Source of the DNA: DATBRC01 sp036560485
GTDB lineage: Bacteria; Pseudomonadota; Gammaproteobacteria; Burkholderiales; Burkholderiaceae_D
Assembly (NCBI GenBank): GCA_036560485.1
Contig: DATBRC010000079.1
Location: 1-16,594 of the forward strand
Direction: 5' to 3'
DNA length: 16,594 nt
In this document: one piece after another, positions 1-7,931 of the stretch
Layout of the letters: each line of letters starts with the position of its first letter
How positions within the stretch are numbered: position 1 is the stretch's first letter
The notes under the pieces: generated by a model
What the model was told of the DNA's origin: nothing
What the model saw: only the letters and a program-made list of their open reading frames with translations
Databases searched by the model: none
Translations under genes and position numbers: made by a program

Positions 1-1098
1 AAAACCTATGACGGTGGATTGAGCGCGGCTGGCACAGCAACGATCACCAGCGGCTCCTTGTTCGGCAGCGATTCGATCAGCGGCGGCACGTTTGCGTTCA
101 CTGACAAGAATGTTGGCAGTGGCAACAAGACAGTCACTACCAGCGGAGTGACTGTCAGCGACGGCAACAGCGGTGGCAACTACAACGTTACTTATGCCAA
201 CAATACGACCAGTACTATCACACGACTCAACTCAGTCACATGGACTGGTGGTGCCAGTGGTAATTGGTTCGACCCAGCTAACTGGGCAGGTGGTGCAGTG
301 CCAGATCTCTCCAATGTCGCCAATGTTGTTGTGCCAACAGGTGTCAATATCAGTTTTAATAATGGCAGTGTTGTTTCTCCGGCTCAGGGAGGTACGGTGA
401 ATGTGGATTCAATCGGCGGCGCAGGCGGCATGAGCTTGGTTGGCGGTAACTTGAATGTCGCTAACACTTTGCAATTGACCAATCTTGACCAGTCCGGCGG
501 CACATTAAGCAGCACTGGGAATGTCAATGTCGACAACTTCAACCAGACCGGCGGTGCGATGAACAATACCGGAAACTTCACCACGACCAATTCCTTTAGT
601 CAAACTGGTGGGACAGTCAGTGCGGGTGGAAATGTCGATATTACTCAAACAAGCGGTTCTGTGACATTGGGTAATATTAGTACCGGTGGCACCTTGGGTG
701 TAGTTGCTACTACAGGCAGCATCACGCAATCGGCCGGCAGTAGTATCGTCACAGGAGGAACGAGTACATTGGCTGCGCCCAATGGCAATGTTGTCCTCGC
801 TAGTAGCGGCAACAGCTTTAACACGTCGATTGTTAGTGGTGGAAATATCACGAAGGTCCAAAATGCGGTAGCGAATGCGGTTTCAACAGCATCGGAAAAT
901 TTAATAACAACATCGACAAATTCAGGTGAAGACAACCTGACGAGTCCGCTAGTATCATCTAGCCAAGGTGTACCGGGCGTAAGCTCCCGCATGTCTGTAC
1001 AGAGCATGTTGGCCGGCCTGAATATAACTGTTAGTGGACAAGGTATCAGTTTGCCGCCCGGTGTACAGGTAAACGAGAAAACAGATGATGCGAATTAA
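1..1098 (+). CDS. YDG-domain / filamentous-haemagglutinin-type surface protein, C-terminal part (5' truncated by window)
   Basis: The frame is open from base 1, so this is the last 365 residues of a larger protein. It begins with KTYDG, the start of a YDG repeat, a domain found in large secreted adhesin-like proteins. The repeat continues to about residue 75 with the typical DKNVGSG and NYNVTYAN segments. A linker with WTGGASGNWFDPANW (about residues 80-94) follows, then glycine/asparagine/threonine-rich sequence. Residues about 162-217 hold three imperfect coils of 18-19 residues built on Q(S/T)GG...(T/G)GN, which suggests a right-handed beta-helix. There is almost no lysine, cysteine or long hydrophobic segment, and the protein ends in TDDAN without a membrane anchor or autotransporter barrel. 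That fits a TpsA-like secreted protein, but no TpsB partner is visible. The role as adhesin is inferred from the family. The sulfotransferase gene begins 19 bp downstream. Confidence 0.8.
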   Translation, partial: KTYDGGLSAAGTATITSGSLFGSDSISGGTFAFTDKNVGSGNKTVTTSGVTVSDGNSGGNYNVTYANNTTSTITRLNSVTWTGGASGNWFDPANWAGGAVPDLSNVANVVVPTGVNISFNNGSVVSPAQGGTVNVDSIGGAGGMSLVGGNLNVANTLQLTNLDQSGGTLSSTGNVNVDNFNQTGGAMNNTGNFTTTNSFSQTGGTVSAGGNVDITQTSGSVTLGNISTGGTLGVVATTGSITQSAGSSIVTGGTSTLAAPNGNVVLASSGNSFNTSIVSGGNITKVQNAVANAVSTASENLITTSTNSGEDNLTSPLVSSSQGVPGVSSRMSVQSMLAGLNITVSGQGISLPPGVQVNEKTDDAN

Positions 1099-1117
1099 CT
1101 TATAAGGGTCGTGTTTA

Positions 1118-1939
1118 ATGATTCCAAATTTTATCGGTGTAACGGGATTGCCGAGAGCTGGTTCTACCTTGTTGTGTCAGATGTTGGCACAACATCCTGA
1201 GATTCACTGTGAAGGACACAGCTCACCGCTTTGCAATACCTTGCTGGGAATACGCCGAATGGTCAGCGATGATCAGTTTTTTTTATCGCAGCTCGACAAT
1301 AGCTTTGAGACCTGCTACGGTCATCTGGCGTCGGCTATGCAGGGATTCTTGCGTGGGTGGCATCACGATTGCAATAAAAAAGCGGTGGTGGACAAGAACA
1401 GGGCTTGGCTACATGCAATCGAGTTGCTGCTGCAAATTGCCCCTGAATCCAAGCTTGTAGTATGCATACGAGAACTCGGACAGATTTACGGGTCGATAGA
1501 GGCACAGCATCAACGCACGATATTGGTTGATTTCATCGATCATTTGGCCGATTTTGACCGGTTTGGTCGTGCGGATATGTTGTTTGCCAAGGACAAAGCG
1601 ATCGGCTCGCCGCTAATCTCATTGAGCGCTGTACAGGACTTGCCTACCGAGGTGCAAAAACGGCTTTATTTTTTACGCTTCGAGGATTTGATGGAGCGGC
1701 CGACAGCATGTATGTCGCACCTCTACACTTGGCTAGGCTTGACACCATTCGAGATCAATCCGGAGAAACTTGCGGTCGGCATTCAAGAGAGCGATAGCCA
1801 CTATCGCATGAAATATCTACATCGCCAATCGGATCGGATTGTGAAGCCCAAGCGGCATGACATCCCGCCGCGCATTCAGGCACAGATAGAAAGTGCCTGT
1901 GCCTGGTACTACAATCTTTATTATCCCAAAAATCAATAA
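1118..1939 (+). CDS. PAPS-dependent sulfotransferase family protein
   Basis: A 273-residue protein that would transfer sulfate from 3'-phosphoadenosine-5'-phosphosulfate (PAPS) to an unknown acceptor. The N-terminal GLPRAGSTLL (residues 10-19) is the 5'-phosphosulfate-binding loop. Arg118 and Ser126 in VCIRELGQIYGS fit the 3'-phosphate-binding motif, with the usual R-x7-S spacing. YFLRFEDLMERP near residue 187 is the RYEDL-like block of this family. No signal peptide or membrane segment is seen, so it should be cytoplasmic. The ATG is preceded by AAGGGT at a suitable distance. The gene lies 19 bp behind the adhesin gene on the same strand, with no terminator between them, so co-transcription is likely. 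The acceptor could be a glycan, a protein or a small molecule; the sequence does not say. The family call is firm and the substrate is open. Confidence 0.88.
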   Translation: MIPNFIGVTGLPRAGSTLLCQMLAQHPEIHCEGHSSPLCNTLLGIRRMVSDDQFFLSQLDNSFETCYGHLASAMQGFLRGWHHDCNKKAVVDKNRAWLHAIELLLQIAPESKLVVCIRELGQIYGSIEAQHQRTILVDFIDHLADFDRFGRADMLFAKDKAIGSPLISLSAVQDLPTEVQKRLYFLRFEDLMERPTACMSHLYTWLGLTPFEINPEKLAVGIQESDSHYRMKYLHRQSDRIVKPKRHDIPPRIQAQIESACAWYYNLYYPKNQ

Positions 1940-2056
1940 ATATCATGTCGGACTCTGCAGTCTTGATCCTTTTATGAAGGAGAGGGAGTTCGGTCAGGTT
2001 TTGATTTATCACCGATAATATGGCGCATTACTGCAGTTATTTTAAGAAATGTCGCC
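1940..2056. other. intergenic region without a recognised gene
   Basis: This 117-bp gap separates the sulfotransferase from the transporter. It contains a purine-rich stretch (GAAGGAGAGGGAG near 1976) too far from any convincing ORF to act as its ribosome-binding site. It also has a weak 5-bp inverted repeat (TCCTT/AAGGA) and a TAATAT-like -10 near 2015 without a matching -35. I cannot support a terminator or promoter here with confidence. Confidence 0.4.
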
Positions 2057-3046
2057 ATGACACGCTCTCGCTTCTTACCTGACAACTTCACCATTGCGTT
2101 GTTAATCGTCGTCCTTGCCGCAAGCGTCATTCCTTGCCGGGATGAAAGCGCACATGTCTTCGATTTGATCACAACAGCGGCAATCGGCCTTTTATTTTTT
2201 TTCCACGGCGCCAAGCTCTCGCGCGAGGCAGTGATCGCAGGTGCAACGCATTGGCGATTGCATCTGACGGTACTGGCATGCACATTCGTGATGTTCCCAT
2301 TGCTTGGATTGGCCTTGCAACCAGTGTTACAACCTCTCGTGACGCCGCAGTTGTATCTCGGCATTTTGTTTTTATGCGTATTGCCTTCTACCGTGCAATC
2401 GTCGATTGCTTTTACTGCGATGGCACGTGGCAATGTGCCTGCTGCAATCTGCAGCGCTTCTGCCTCCAACTTGATCGGTATTTTTCTTACCCCTGCATTG
2501 GTTGCGTTGATTGTTGTGGCACACGGTGACGGTCATTCACAATTGGGTTCTGTGATTAACATTGTGATGCAGCTGCTGGTGCCATTTATTGCAGGTCAAG
2601 TAGCGCGTCGCTGGATTGGCAAATGGGTCGATCGGCATAAAATATTAACGCGGATATTGGACCAGGGCTCTATCTTGCTGGTGGTGTATACGGCGTTCAG
2701 CGAAGCAGTGGTGCAAGGATTGTGGCGTCAGGTGTCGCCGCTTGCGCTGGCAGGCTTGTTAGTGGTCTGCGCGGCGATATTGGCTTTGGCATTATCGATT
2801 TCAACTTTGGCTAGTCGCCGTATCGGTTTCAACAAGGAAGATGAAATCACGATCGTGTTTTGCGGATCGAAAAAAAGTCTTGCCAGCGGCGTACCGATTG
2901 CGAAAGTGCTGTTTGCCAGCCATGCAGTCGGTGCGATCGTTTTGCCATTGATGTTGTTCCATCAAATGCAGTTAATGGTGTGTGCGGTATTGGCGCAACG
3001 TTATGCGAATCGTCAGTCGAATATGGATGTAAAACGTGTAAAGTAA
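2057..3046 (+). CDS. bile acid:sodium symporter-like (SBF-like, YfeH-type) membrane transporter
   Basis: A 329-residue, very hydrophobic protein with about nine or ten membrane segments. It matches the SBF-like branch of the bile acid/sodium symporter superfamily, of which E. coli YfeH is a member. Recognisable blocks are the second segment, with GLLFFFHGAKLSREA (about residues 45-58), the crossing-helix region LPSTVQSSIAFTAMARGN (about 110-127), and the late FCGSKKSLASGVPIAKVLF (about 272-290). Length and layout suit the family. Substrates of this bacterial branch are largely unknown, so a bile acid substrate should not be assumed. The start is the ATG at 2057, supported by the family-like N-terminus (RFLPDNFTIALL), although the upstream TAAGAAA is a weak ribosome-binding site. 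The OsmC gene follows 37 bp later on the same strand. Confidence 0.85.
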   Translation: MTRSRFLPDNFTIALLIVVLAASVIPCRDESAHVFDLITTAAIGLLFFFHGAKLSREAVIAGATHWRLHLTVLACTFVMFPLLGLALQPVLQPLVTPQLYLGILFLCVLPSTVQSSIAFTAMARGNVPAAICSASASNLIGIFLTPALVALIVVAHGDGHSQLGSVINIVMQLLVPFIAGQVARRWIGKWVDRHKILTRILDQGSILLVVYTAFSEAVVQGLWRQVSPLALAGLLVVCAAILALALSISTLASRRIGFNKEDEITIVFCGSKKSLASGVPIAKVLFASHAVGAIVLPLMLFHQMQLMVCAVLAQRYANRQSNMDVKRVK

Positions 3047-3083
3047 AAGTGAAATTTTATTTTTTCCATCGAAGGAATTCATC

Positions 3084-3482
3084 ATGACAATCAAGGTTAT
3101 TCGGGATCAATCGCTTGCCATGCGCCATATTGTCCATGTGCGCAATCATATTATTTCCGTTGATGGCACGGTGGAAGAAGGTGGTTCTGACGCGGGTCCA
3201 TCGCCGCATGATCTCTATGATGCAGCAATCGGCTCATGCAAGGCATTGACGGTGATCTGGTATGCAAAGCGCAAAGGTATTCCGGTTGAAGATGTGCAGG
3301 TTAGTGTGGATCGTGATGCAAGTGACGAACGCAAAGGAACCTATCGCTTGCACACATCGCTCAGATTGACTGGCGATCTGACCGAAGCACAACGGAATGA
3401 ATTGTTATCGGTTGCCGAGAAATGTCCGGTTCATAAATTAATGACAGTCGTGAAGACCGAAATTACGACTGTGCTGGAGTGA
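3084..3482 (+). CDS. OsmC family protein (probable thiol-dependent peroxidase-like)
   Basis: A 132-residue protein of the OsmC/Ohr fold, a family whose best-known members reduce organic hydroperoxides using two reactive cysteines. The two family cysteines are present: Cys52 in IGSCKALTV, at the start of the central helix, and Cys114 in the KCPVHKLM motif. The upstream segment GPSPHDLYDAAIGSC is typical. The length is close to the usual 130-145 residues. It resembles the YhfA/OsmC-like subgroup more than classical Ohr, so the physiological substrate is uncertain. GAAGGA lies at good spacing before the ATG. The pirin gene starts 4 bp after the stop, and its ribosome-binding GGAG lies within the last codons of this gene, so translation of the two is probably coupled. 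Confidence 0.9.
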   Translation: MTIKVIRDQSLAMRHIVHVRNHIISVDGTVEEGGSDAGPSPHDLYDAAIGSCKALTVIWYAKRKGIPVEDVQVSVDRDASDERKGTYRLHTSLRLTGDLTEAQRNELLSVAEKCPVHKLMTVVKTEITTVLE

Positions 3483-3486
3483 TGTG

Positions 3487-4362
3487 ATGAGTATCACAGC
3501 GTTGTTGACAGGGCATGAAAAAGATCTGGGCGGAGGCTTCAAGGTAAGGCGTATATTGCCATCAAGTACAAAACAGGCTGTGGGTCCTTTTCTGTTCTTT
3601 GATCATTTCGGCCCTCTGGATGTACAACCCAATGCCAATCATGATGTACGCCCGCATCCGCATATTGGGCTGGCGACAGTGACTTATTTATTTGAAGGTG
3701 CGATTAATCACAGGGATAGTCTGGGTTCGGTACAAAGGATTGAACCTGGAGCAATCAATTGGATGACTGCCGGTAGCGGCATCGTACATTCGGAGAGGAC
3801 GCCACCGGATCTGATTGGTATGACACATCGCAGTCATGGCTTGCAATTATGGGCTGGTTTGCCAAAAGCGTATGAGGAAGTTGCGCCGAGTTTTACCCAT
3901 ACGCCGGCAGAGACAATTCCAGCACTGAAAGTCGGCGGTGCGGATATTCGGGTTCTGATTGGATCAGCGTTTGGAGCAACCTCGCCAGTCGTGACATTCA
4001 GCGAGACGCTGTATCTTGATGTCATTCTCCAAGCTGGACAGGAGATAAGTTTTGACGCGCTTCCAATTGAAGCAGCCATTTATCTGGTCGAAGGCGAACT
4101 TGTTATCGACGATGCGGAATTGGCACAGAACACAATGGCTTTGCTGGATACCAAAAATTCGATTCGTGTTACGGCAAAAACGGATGCGCGGTTCGTGCTG
4201 ATCGGCGGCGAACCTTTGGATGGGCATCGCTTCATGTGGTGGAATTTTGTGTCGTCGAACAAAGAGCGCATTACACAAGCTGCAAACGATTGGAAGATGT
4301 TTCGTTTTCCCAAGGTGCCGGGTGAAACGGAATGGATTCCTTTGCCGGATTCATTGCGCTAA
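3487..4362 (+). CDS. pirin family protein (bicupin metal protein)
   Basis: A 291-residue bicupin of the pirin family. The metal ligands of the N-terminal cupin are visible as His57 and His59 in RPHPHIGL, plus His101 and Glu103 in GIVHSER; the same four-residue pattern binds the metal in characterised pirins. Some bacterial pirins have quercetin 2,3-dioxygenase activity and others bind regulatory partners; the sequence does not decide between these. The C-terminal cupin covers about residues 165-290, with RFVLIGGEPLD and FVSSNKERI typical of the family. A GTG at 3484 is also in frame, but GGAG at 3476-3479 sits 7 bases before the ATG at 3487 and only 4 before the GTG, so the ATG is preferred. 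It lies in a run with OsmC, which may point to a redox or electrophile-stress theme, but that is inference. Confidence 0.9.
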   Translation: MSITALLTGHEKDLGGGFKVRRILPSSTKQAVGPFLFFDHFGPLDVQPNANHDVRPHPHIGLATVTYLFEGAINHRDSLGSVQRIEPGAINWMTAGSGIVHSERTPPDLIGMTHRSHGLQLWAGLPKAYEEVAPSFTHTPAETIPALKVGGADIRVLIGSAFGATSPVVTFSETLYLDVILQAGQEISFDALPIEAAIYLVEGELVIDDAELAQNTMALLDTKNSIRVTAKTDARFVLIGGEPLDGHRFMWWNFVSSNKERITQAANDWKMFRFPKVPGETEWIPLPDSLR

Positions 4363-4421
4363 TAAATTTCTTTATATTGCAAAATTACCGATGTGAATTT
4401 TCAATCGATCCAGGAGTGCTG

Positions 4422-4616
4422 ATGAAAACGACTTTTAAAATACTGGGTATTTTGTTGATGTTGATAGGCATCGTTTGGTCCTTGCAGGGTATTAACGTCT
4501 TGCCTGGCAGCTTTATGACTGGACAAATCCAATGGGCCGTTTATGGCGCAATTGCTTTTGTGGTGGGGCTTGTTCTGCTGATTCTATCGAGAAAATTTCG
4601 CGATACGATTGATTGA
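4422..4616 (+). CDS. small two-helix membrane protein (conserved hypothetical)
   Basis: A 64-residue protein with two hydrophobic helices, about residues 5-23 (FKILGILLMLIGIVWSL) and 37-56 (VYGAIAFVVGLVLLIL). They are joined by a short loop containing NVLPGSFMTGQ, and a basic tail RKFRD follows. The ORF stays open upstream to 4332, inside the pirin gene, but the ATG at 4422 has AGGAG at 4412-4416 with 5-base spacing and gives a clean membrane protein, so I start there. The LPGSFMTG loop resembles uncharacterised short membrane proteins that I recall from Burkholderiales. No function is known to me. The gene lies 59 bp after pirin and ends 6 bp from the convergent rluF-like gene. Confidence 0.75.
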   Translation: MKTTFKILGILLMLIGIVWSLQGINVLPGSFMTGQIQWAVYGAIAFVVGLVLLILSRKFRDTID

Positions 4617-4622
4617 TCCGTT

Positions 4623-5369
4623 TTAAAATTGTTCGTCAGAGCGCAGATAGCGCCATTGGCCGGTCGGTAGATCGCCCAATGTAATTCGGCCGATTCTCAC
4701 ACGTTTCAATCCGGTGACTTTCAAATCGACCGCTTCGCACATGCGGCGAATCTGACGCTTTTTTCCCTCACGCAGAATAAAACTGAGCTGATCGTCATTG
4801 ATCCATTTTACTTTTGCAGGCAACAGCTTTTTGCCGTCAAGTGATAGGCCATGATTGAGTCGTCTCAGATCGGCATCAGGCAGCTTTCCGGACTTGGTGT
4901 ATTGCACGCGCACCAAATATTCTTTTTCGACTGCGGTGTCTTCACCGATCAACTGCTTGGCGACGCGGCCATCTTGCGTCAATACCAGCAGTCCGACAGA
5001 GTCGATGTCCAAACGTCCTGCAGGCACCAGGCTGCGCAATTGCGTCGGATGAAATTTTTCAGGTGCCTTGTCTTCTGACCAACGGGTCTCAGGCTTGATC
5101 AATGCTATAGCAGGCGTATAGCCATCTTCAGCCTGGCCGCTGACATAACCCATCGGTTTGTTGATCAGAATTGTCACGCGTTTGGATTGCTCAGCACTGG
5201 CTTGTCGCTCTACCGTTACGCGCTGGTGCGGTAGTACTTTGCTTCCCAGTTCCGACACGACGACTCCGTCAACACGCACCCAGCCACGCGCAATCCATTC
5301 GTCGGCTTCACGCCGTGAGCAGAGTCCAAGCTCCGACATGCGTTTGGATAGGCGTAGTGGTTCAGTCAT
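4623..5369 (-). CDS. rluF: rRNA pseudouridine synthase, RsuA/RluB/E/F family, probably RluF-like
   Basis: A 248-residue enzyme that isomerises uridine to pseudouridine in rRNA. An N-terminal S4 RNA-binding domain (about residues 5-60, RLSKRMSELGLCSRREADEWI) is followed by the RsuA-type catalytic domain. The catalytic aspartate is Asp121 in GRLDIDSVGLLVLTQDG. Other family motifs are LINKPMGYVSG near 88, EKEYLV near 149 and GKKRQIRRMCEAVDLKV near 208. The order and wording (RLSK, CSRREAD, RQIRRMCE, GEWR/GQWR near the end) are closest to RluF, which modifies 23S rRNA; assignment to a particular uridine is inferred. It is the last gene of the minus-strand group, 7 bp after glnD, and meets the small membrane protein gene tail to tail. 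Confidence 0.82.
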   Translation of the reverse strand: MTEPLRLSKRMSELGLCSRREADEWIARGWVRVDGVVVSELGSKVLPHQRVTVERQASAEQSKRVTILINKPMGYVSGQAEDGYTPAIALIKPETRWSEDKAPEKFHPTQLRSLVPAGRLDIDSVGLLVLTQDGRVAKQLIGEDTAVEKEYLVRVQYTKSGKLPDADLRRLNHGLSLDGKKLLPAKVKWINDDQLSFILREGKKRQIRRMCEAVDLKVTGLKRVRIGRITLGDLPTGQWRYLRSDEQF

Positions 5370-5376
5370 GTGGATA

Positions 5377-7929
5377 TTAAACGCGTAATGCTTCCAGTAG
5401 ATCGGTCTCTAACTGGATCTGGCTTCTGGCGTTATTGAGCACGGGGCTATCAATGATAAACACGTCTTCAACTCGTTCGCCCAACGTCATGATCTTGGCG
5501 GTGTGCAGGTTGATTTTGTATTTTGCGAGTGTATTGGCGATTGAGTACAGCAAGCCGTTACGATCATTGGCCGAGACCGTGAGCAGATAGTATTGCCCAC
5601 GCTCGTCAGGCCGCAAATCGATGGTCGGTGTGATCGGGAAGGTGCGCGACAGACGCGACAGACGCCCTTGACTTGGCGGCGGCAACTCGCCTTGCGCTTC
5701 GAGCAATTCGGATAATTCCTGCTCAATCAAATTAATGATGTCGCGGTAATTATTGGCGAACATCGGCTCGGTAACCAGGAAAGTATCAAGCGCATAACCA
5801 TGCTTGGTCGTGTGAATCTTTGCATCCAGAATGCTGAAATTTTTTCTGTCGAAGTAACTGCAAATCCGAGCGAACAAATCGGGCTGGTCCTTGATATAGA
5901 CCGTGACTTGCAAACCTTCACCGATTGGCGCCAGGCGACATTTCACGACGGGCTTGTCACTATTGATTTTGTCGTACAGTGCGCGCGTTTGCCATGCGAT
6001 GTCGGACGCATCGTGACGCAGGAAGTAAGCAACGTCCAATTGCTTCCAGAGTTGTTCGTGCACGTTTGCCGGCAATCCATACAGCTGCAGTGTATGTTGT
6101 GCTTCTTCCTGGCGATTTTTCAACTCGCGATCAGCTGTGTGTGCTTCACCACCCAGCACACGCAAAGTCATCCGGTAGAGATCTTCCAGCAGTTTGCCTT
6201 TCCATGCGTTCCATACTTTTGGACTGGTGCCGCGAATGTCCGCCACGGTGAGCAGATAGAGCGCCGTGAGATGGCGTTCATCCTTGACCATATTGGCAAA
6301 TTTCTGGATCACATCGGGGTCGGAAAGATCGTTTTTCTGTGCTACCTGTGACATCGTCAAATGGTGTTCGACCAGAAATTCAACCAGTTCGGTATCTTCT
6401 TTTTTAAGATCGTGTTCCTTGCAAAATTTCCGTGCATCGGCGACGCCGAGTTGAGAGTGATCGCCGCCGCGGCCTTTTGCAATATCGTGAAATAGTGCTG
6501 CAATATACAGTAGCCAAGGATCTGCAAAGTTGGCGATGAGCTGGCTGCAAAACGGATATTCGTGTGCATGTTCAGCCATCGTGAAGCGCCGCACGTTGCG
6601 TACCACCATCAAGATATGCTGATCGACCGTGTAGACATGAAACAAGTCATGCTGCATCTGCCCGATGATGCGGCGGAAATTCGGAAGATAACGGCCAAGG
6701 ATGCTGGTTTGATTCATTCCGCGCAGCGCATGCGTAATGCCCTGCGGCGCTTGAATGATTTGCAAAAACATGGCTCGGTTGGCTGGATCGCGACGGAACT
6801 TTGTATCGATCTTCAGGCGTGCATGCCAGAGCGCACGCAAAGTCCGCGCAGTCATGCCTTTTAAATCCGGGTGCAGGGCCAATATCAGGAACACTTCCAG
6901 CATCGCCGATGGCGTGGCTTCGAATGTATCTTCGCGTGCGATATCGATGAAACCATTGACTTCGTTGAAGCGCTCGTTGATCGCTTTCGGATTGGCCGGC
7001 TTCGGGAAAAGCTGCGCCTCGATATTTTGCAGCAAAATGGTATTGAGCTGCGTGACCGCTTTGGCAGCCCAGTAATAATGCTGCATCAAATATTCGCTGG
7101 CCCGGCGCGTCTCGCTGGTTTTAAAACCGAATGATTCTGCGATCGGTGTCTGCACATCGAATACCAGGCGATCTTCGCGACGCTTGGTGTGGATATGCAG
7201 TCGAATGCGAATGTCTTTGAAGAAGCGTTCATTTTCAGTCAGGAGGCGCGCTTCCGTTGCCGTGATCAGTCCGCGCTCAGACAATTTGCGCCACGAGTCA
7301 CCCAGGCCTGCCGCTCTGGCGACCCATAGAATGACCTGCAAGTCGCGCAGTCCTCCTGGGCTTTCTTTGCAATTGGGCTCCAGGCTATACGGCGTGTCTT
7401 CGTATTTGACATGGCGCTGCCGCATTTCCAATGTCTTCGCCTGAAAGAATGCTTGCGGATCCATCGCCGCTTTGAAGCGATCTTGAAGAAACTGGAAGAG
7501 TTTTTTGTTGCCGGTGATGAGCCGCGCTTCCAATAAACTGGTTTGCACTGTGATGTCGGCTGCCGACTCACTCAGACATTCATCGATTGTGCGAATGCTG
7601 TGGCCGATTTCCAGGCCGATATCCCAAAAGAGCTGGACGATTTCTTCCAGCTTGGCCTGAAGTTCGGCGCTCGGTGTTGATTCCAGCAATATCAATACGT
7701 CGACATCCGAATGGGGAAATAATTCGCCTCGCCCGTAACCGCCTACCGCAACCAAAGCAGCGCTGCGCGGCAAATCAAACGTTTGCCATGCCTGCGTCAA
7801 CGCCGCATCAACGCTTTGACGCATCTTGATCAGCAATTTTTCGGGCTTAACATCTTCCTGGAATGCACTGATGATGTGCTGCCGCTCTGTTTTGAGCTGC
7901 TCTTTGAGCGTCAATGCTTGAGACGCCAT
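5377..7929 (-). CDS. glnD: bifunctional [protein-PII] uridylyltransferase / uridylyl-removing enzyme
   Basis: An 850-residue nitrogen sensor that adds UMP to PII proteins under nitrogen limitation and removes it when glutamine is plentiful, thereby setting glutamine synthetase activity and Ntr transcription. The nucleotidyltransferase motif is GGYGRGELFPHSDVD (residues 63-77, metal aspartates 75 and 77). The HD hydrolase domain, responsible for de-uridylylation, has FHDIAKGRGGDHS near residue 480. Two C-terminal ACT domains, which sense glutamine, begin near residues 674 (VTVYIKDQPDLFARI) and 778 (YLLTVSANDRNGLLYSI). All four modules are present and the length is usual for the family. The start is the ATG at 7929, 2 bp after the map stop, so the gene depends on the map transcript and probably on coupled translation. 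The map-glnD linkage is also seen in E. coli. Confidence 0.97.
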   Translation of the reverse strand: MASQALTLKEQLKTERQHIISAFQEDVKPEKLLIKMRQSVDAALTQAWQTFDLPRSAALVAVGGYGRGELFPHSDVDVLILLESTPSAELQAKLEEIVQLFWDIGLEIGHSIRTIDECLSESAADITVQTSLLEARLITGNKKLFQFLQDRFKAAMDPQAFFQAKTLEMRQRHVKYEDTPYSLEPNCKESPGGLRDLQVILWVARAAGLGDSWRKLSERGLITATEARLLTENERFFKDIRIRLHIHTKRREDRLVFDVQTPIAESFGFKTSETRRASEYLMQHYYWAAKAVTQLNTILLQNIEAQLFPKPANPKAINERFNEVNGFIDIAREDTFEATPSAMLEVFLILALHPDLKGMTARTLRALWHARLKIDTKFRRDPANRAMFLQIIQAPQGITHALRGMNQTSILGRYLPNFRRIIGQMQHDLFHVYTVDQHILMVVRNVRRFTMAEHAHEYPFCSQLIANFADPWLLYIAALFHDIAKGRGGDHSQLGVADARKFCKEHDLKKEDTELVEFLVEHHLTMSQVAQKNDLSDPDVIQKFANMVKDERHLTALYLLTVADIRGTSPKVWNAWKGKLLEDLYRMTLRVLGGEAHTADRELKNRQEEAQHTLQLYGLPANVHEQLWKQLDVAYFLRHDASDIAWQTRALYDKINSDKPVVKCRLAPIGEGLQVTVYIKDQPDLFARICSYFDRKNFSILDAKIHTTKHGYALDTFLVTEPMFANNYRDIINLIEQELSELLEAQGELPPPSQGRLSRLSRTFPITPTIDLRPDERGQYYLLTVSANDRNGLLYSIANTLAKYKINLHTAKIMTLGERVEDVFIIDSPVLNNARSQIQLETDLLEALRV

Positions 7930-7931
7930 AT

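Noticed and set aside
19..21. TTG at 19 as the start of the first gene
   Set aside because: The frame is open back to base 1 and the preceding codons give KTYDGG, the start of a YDG repeat, so the gene enters from outside the window.
505..1007. Overlapping antisense ORFs of about 120 codons opposite the adhesin gene
   Set aside because: They mirror the low-complexity adhesin frame, have no recognisable domains and no supporting ribosome-binding site.
4332..4421. Upstream extension of the small membrane protein into the pirin gene
   Set aside because: It would overlap pirin by about 30 bp without a ribosome-binding site, while AGGAG and an ATG at 4422 give a compact two-helix protein.
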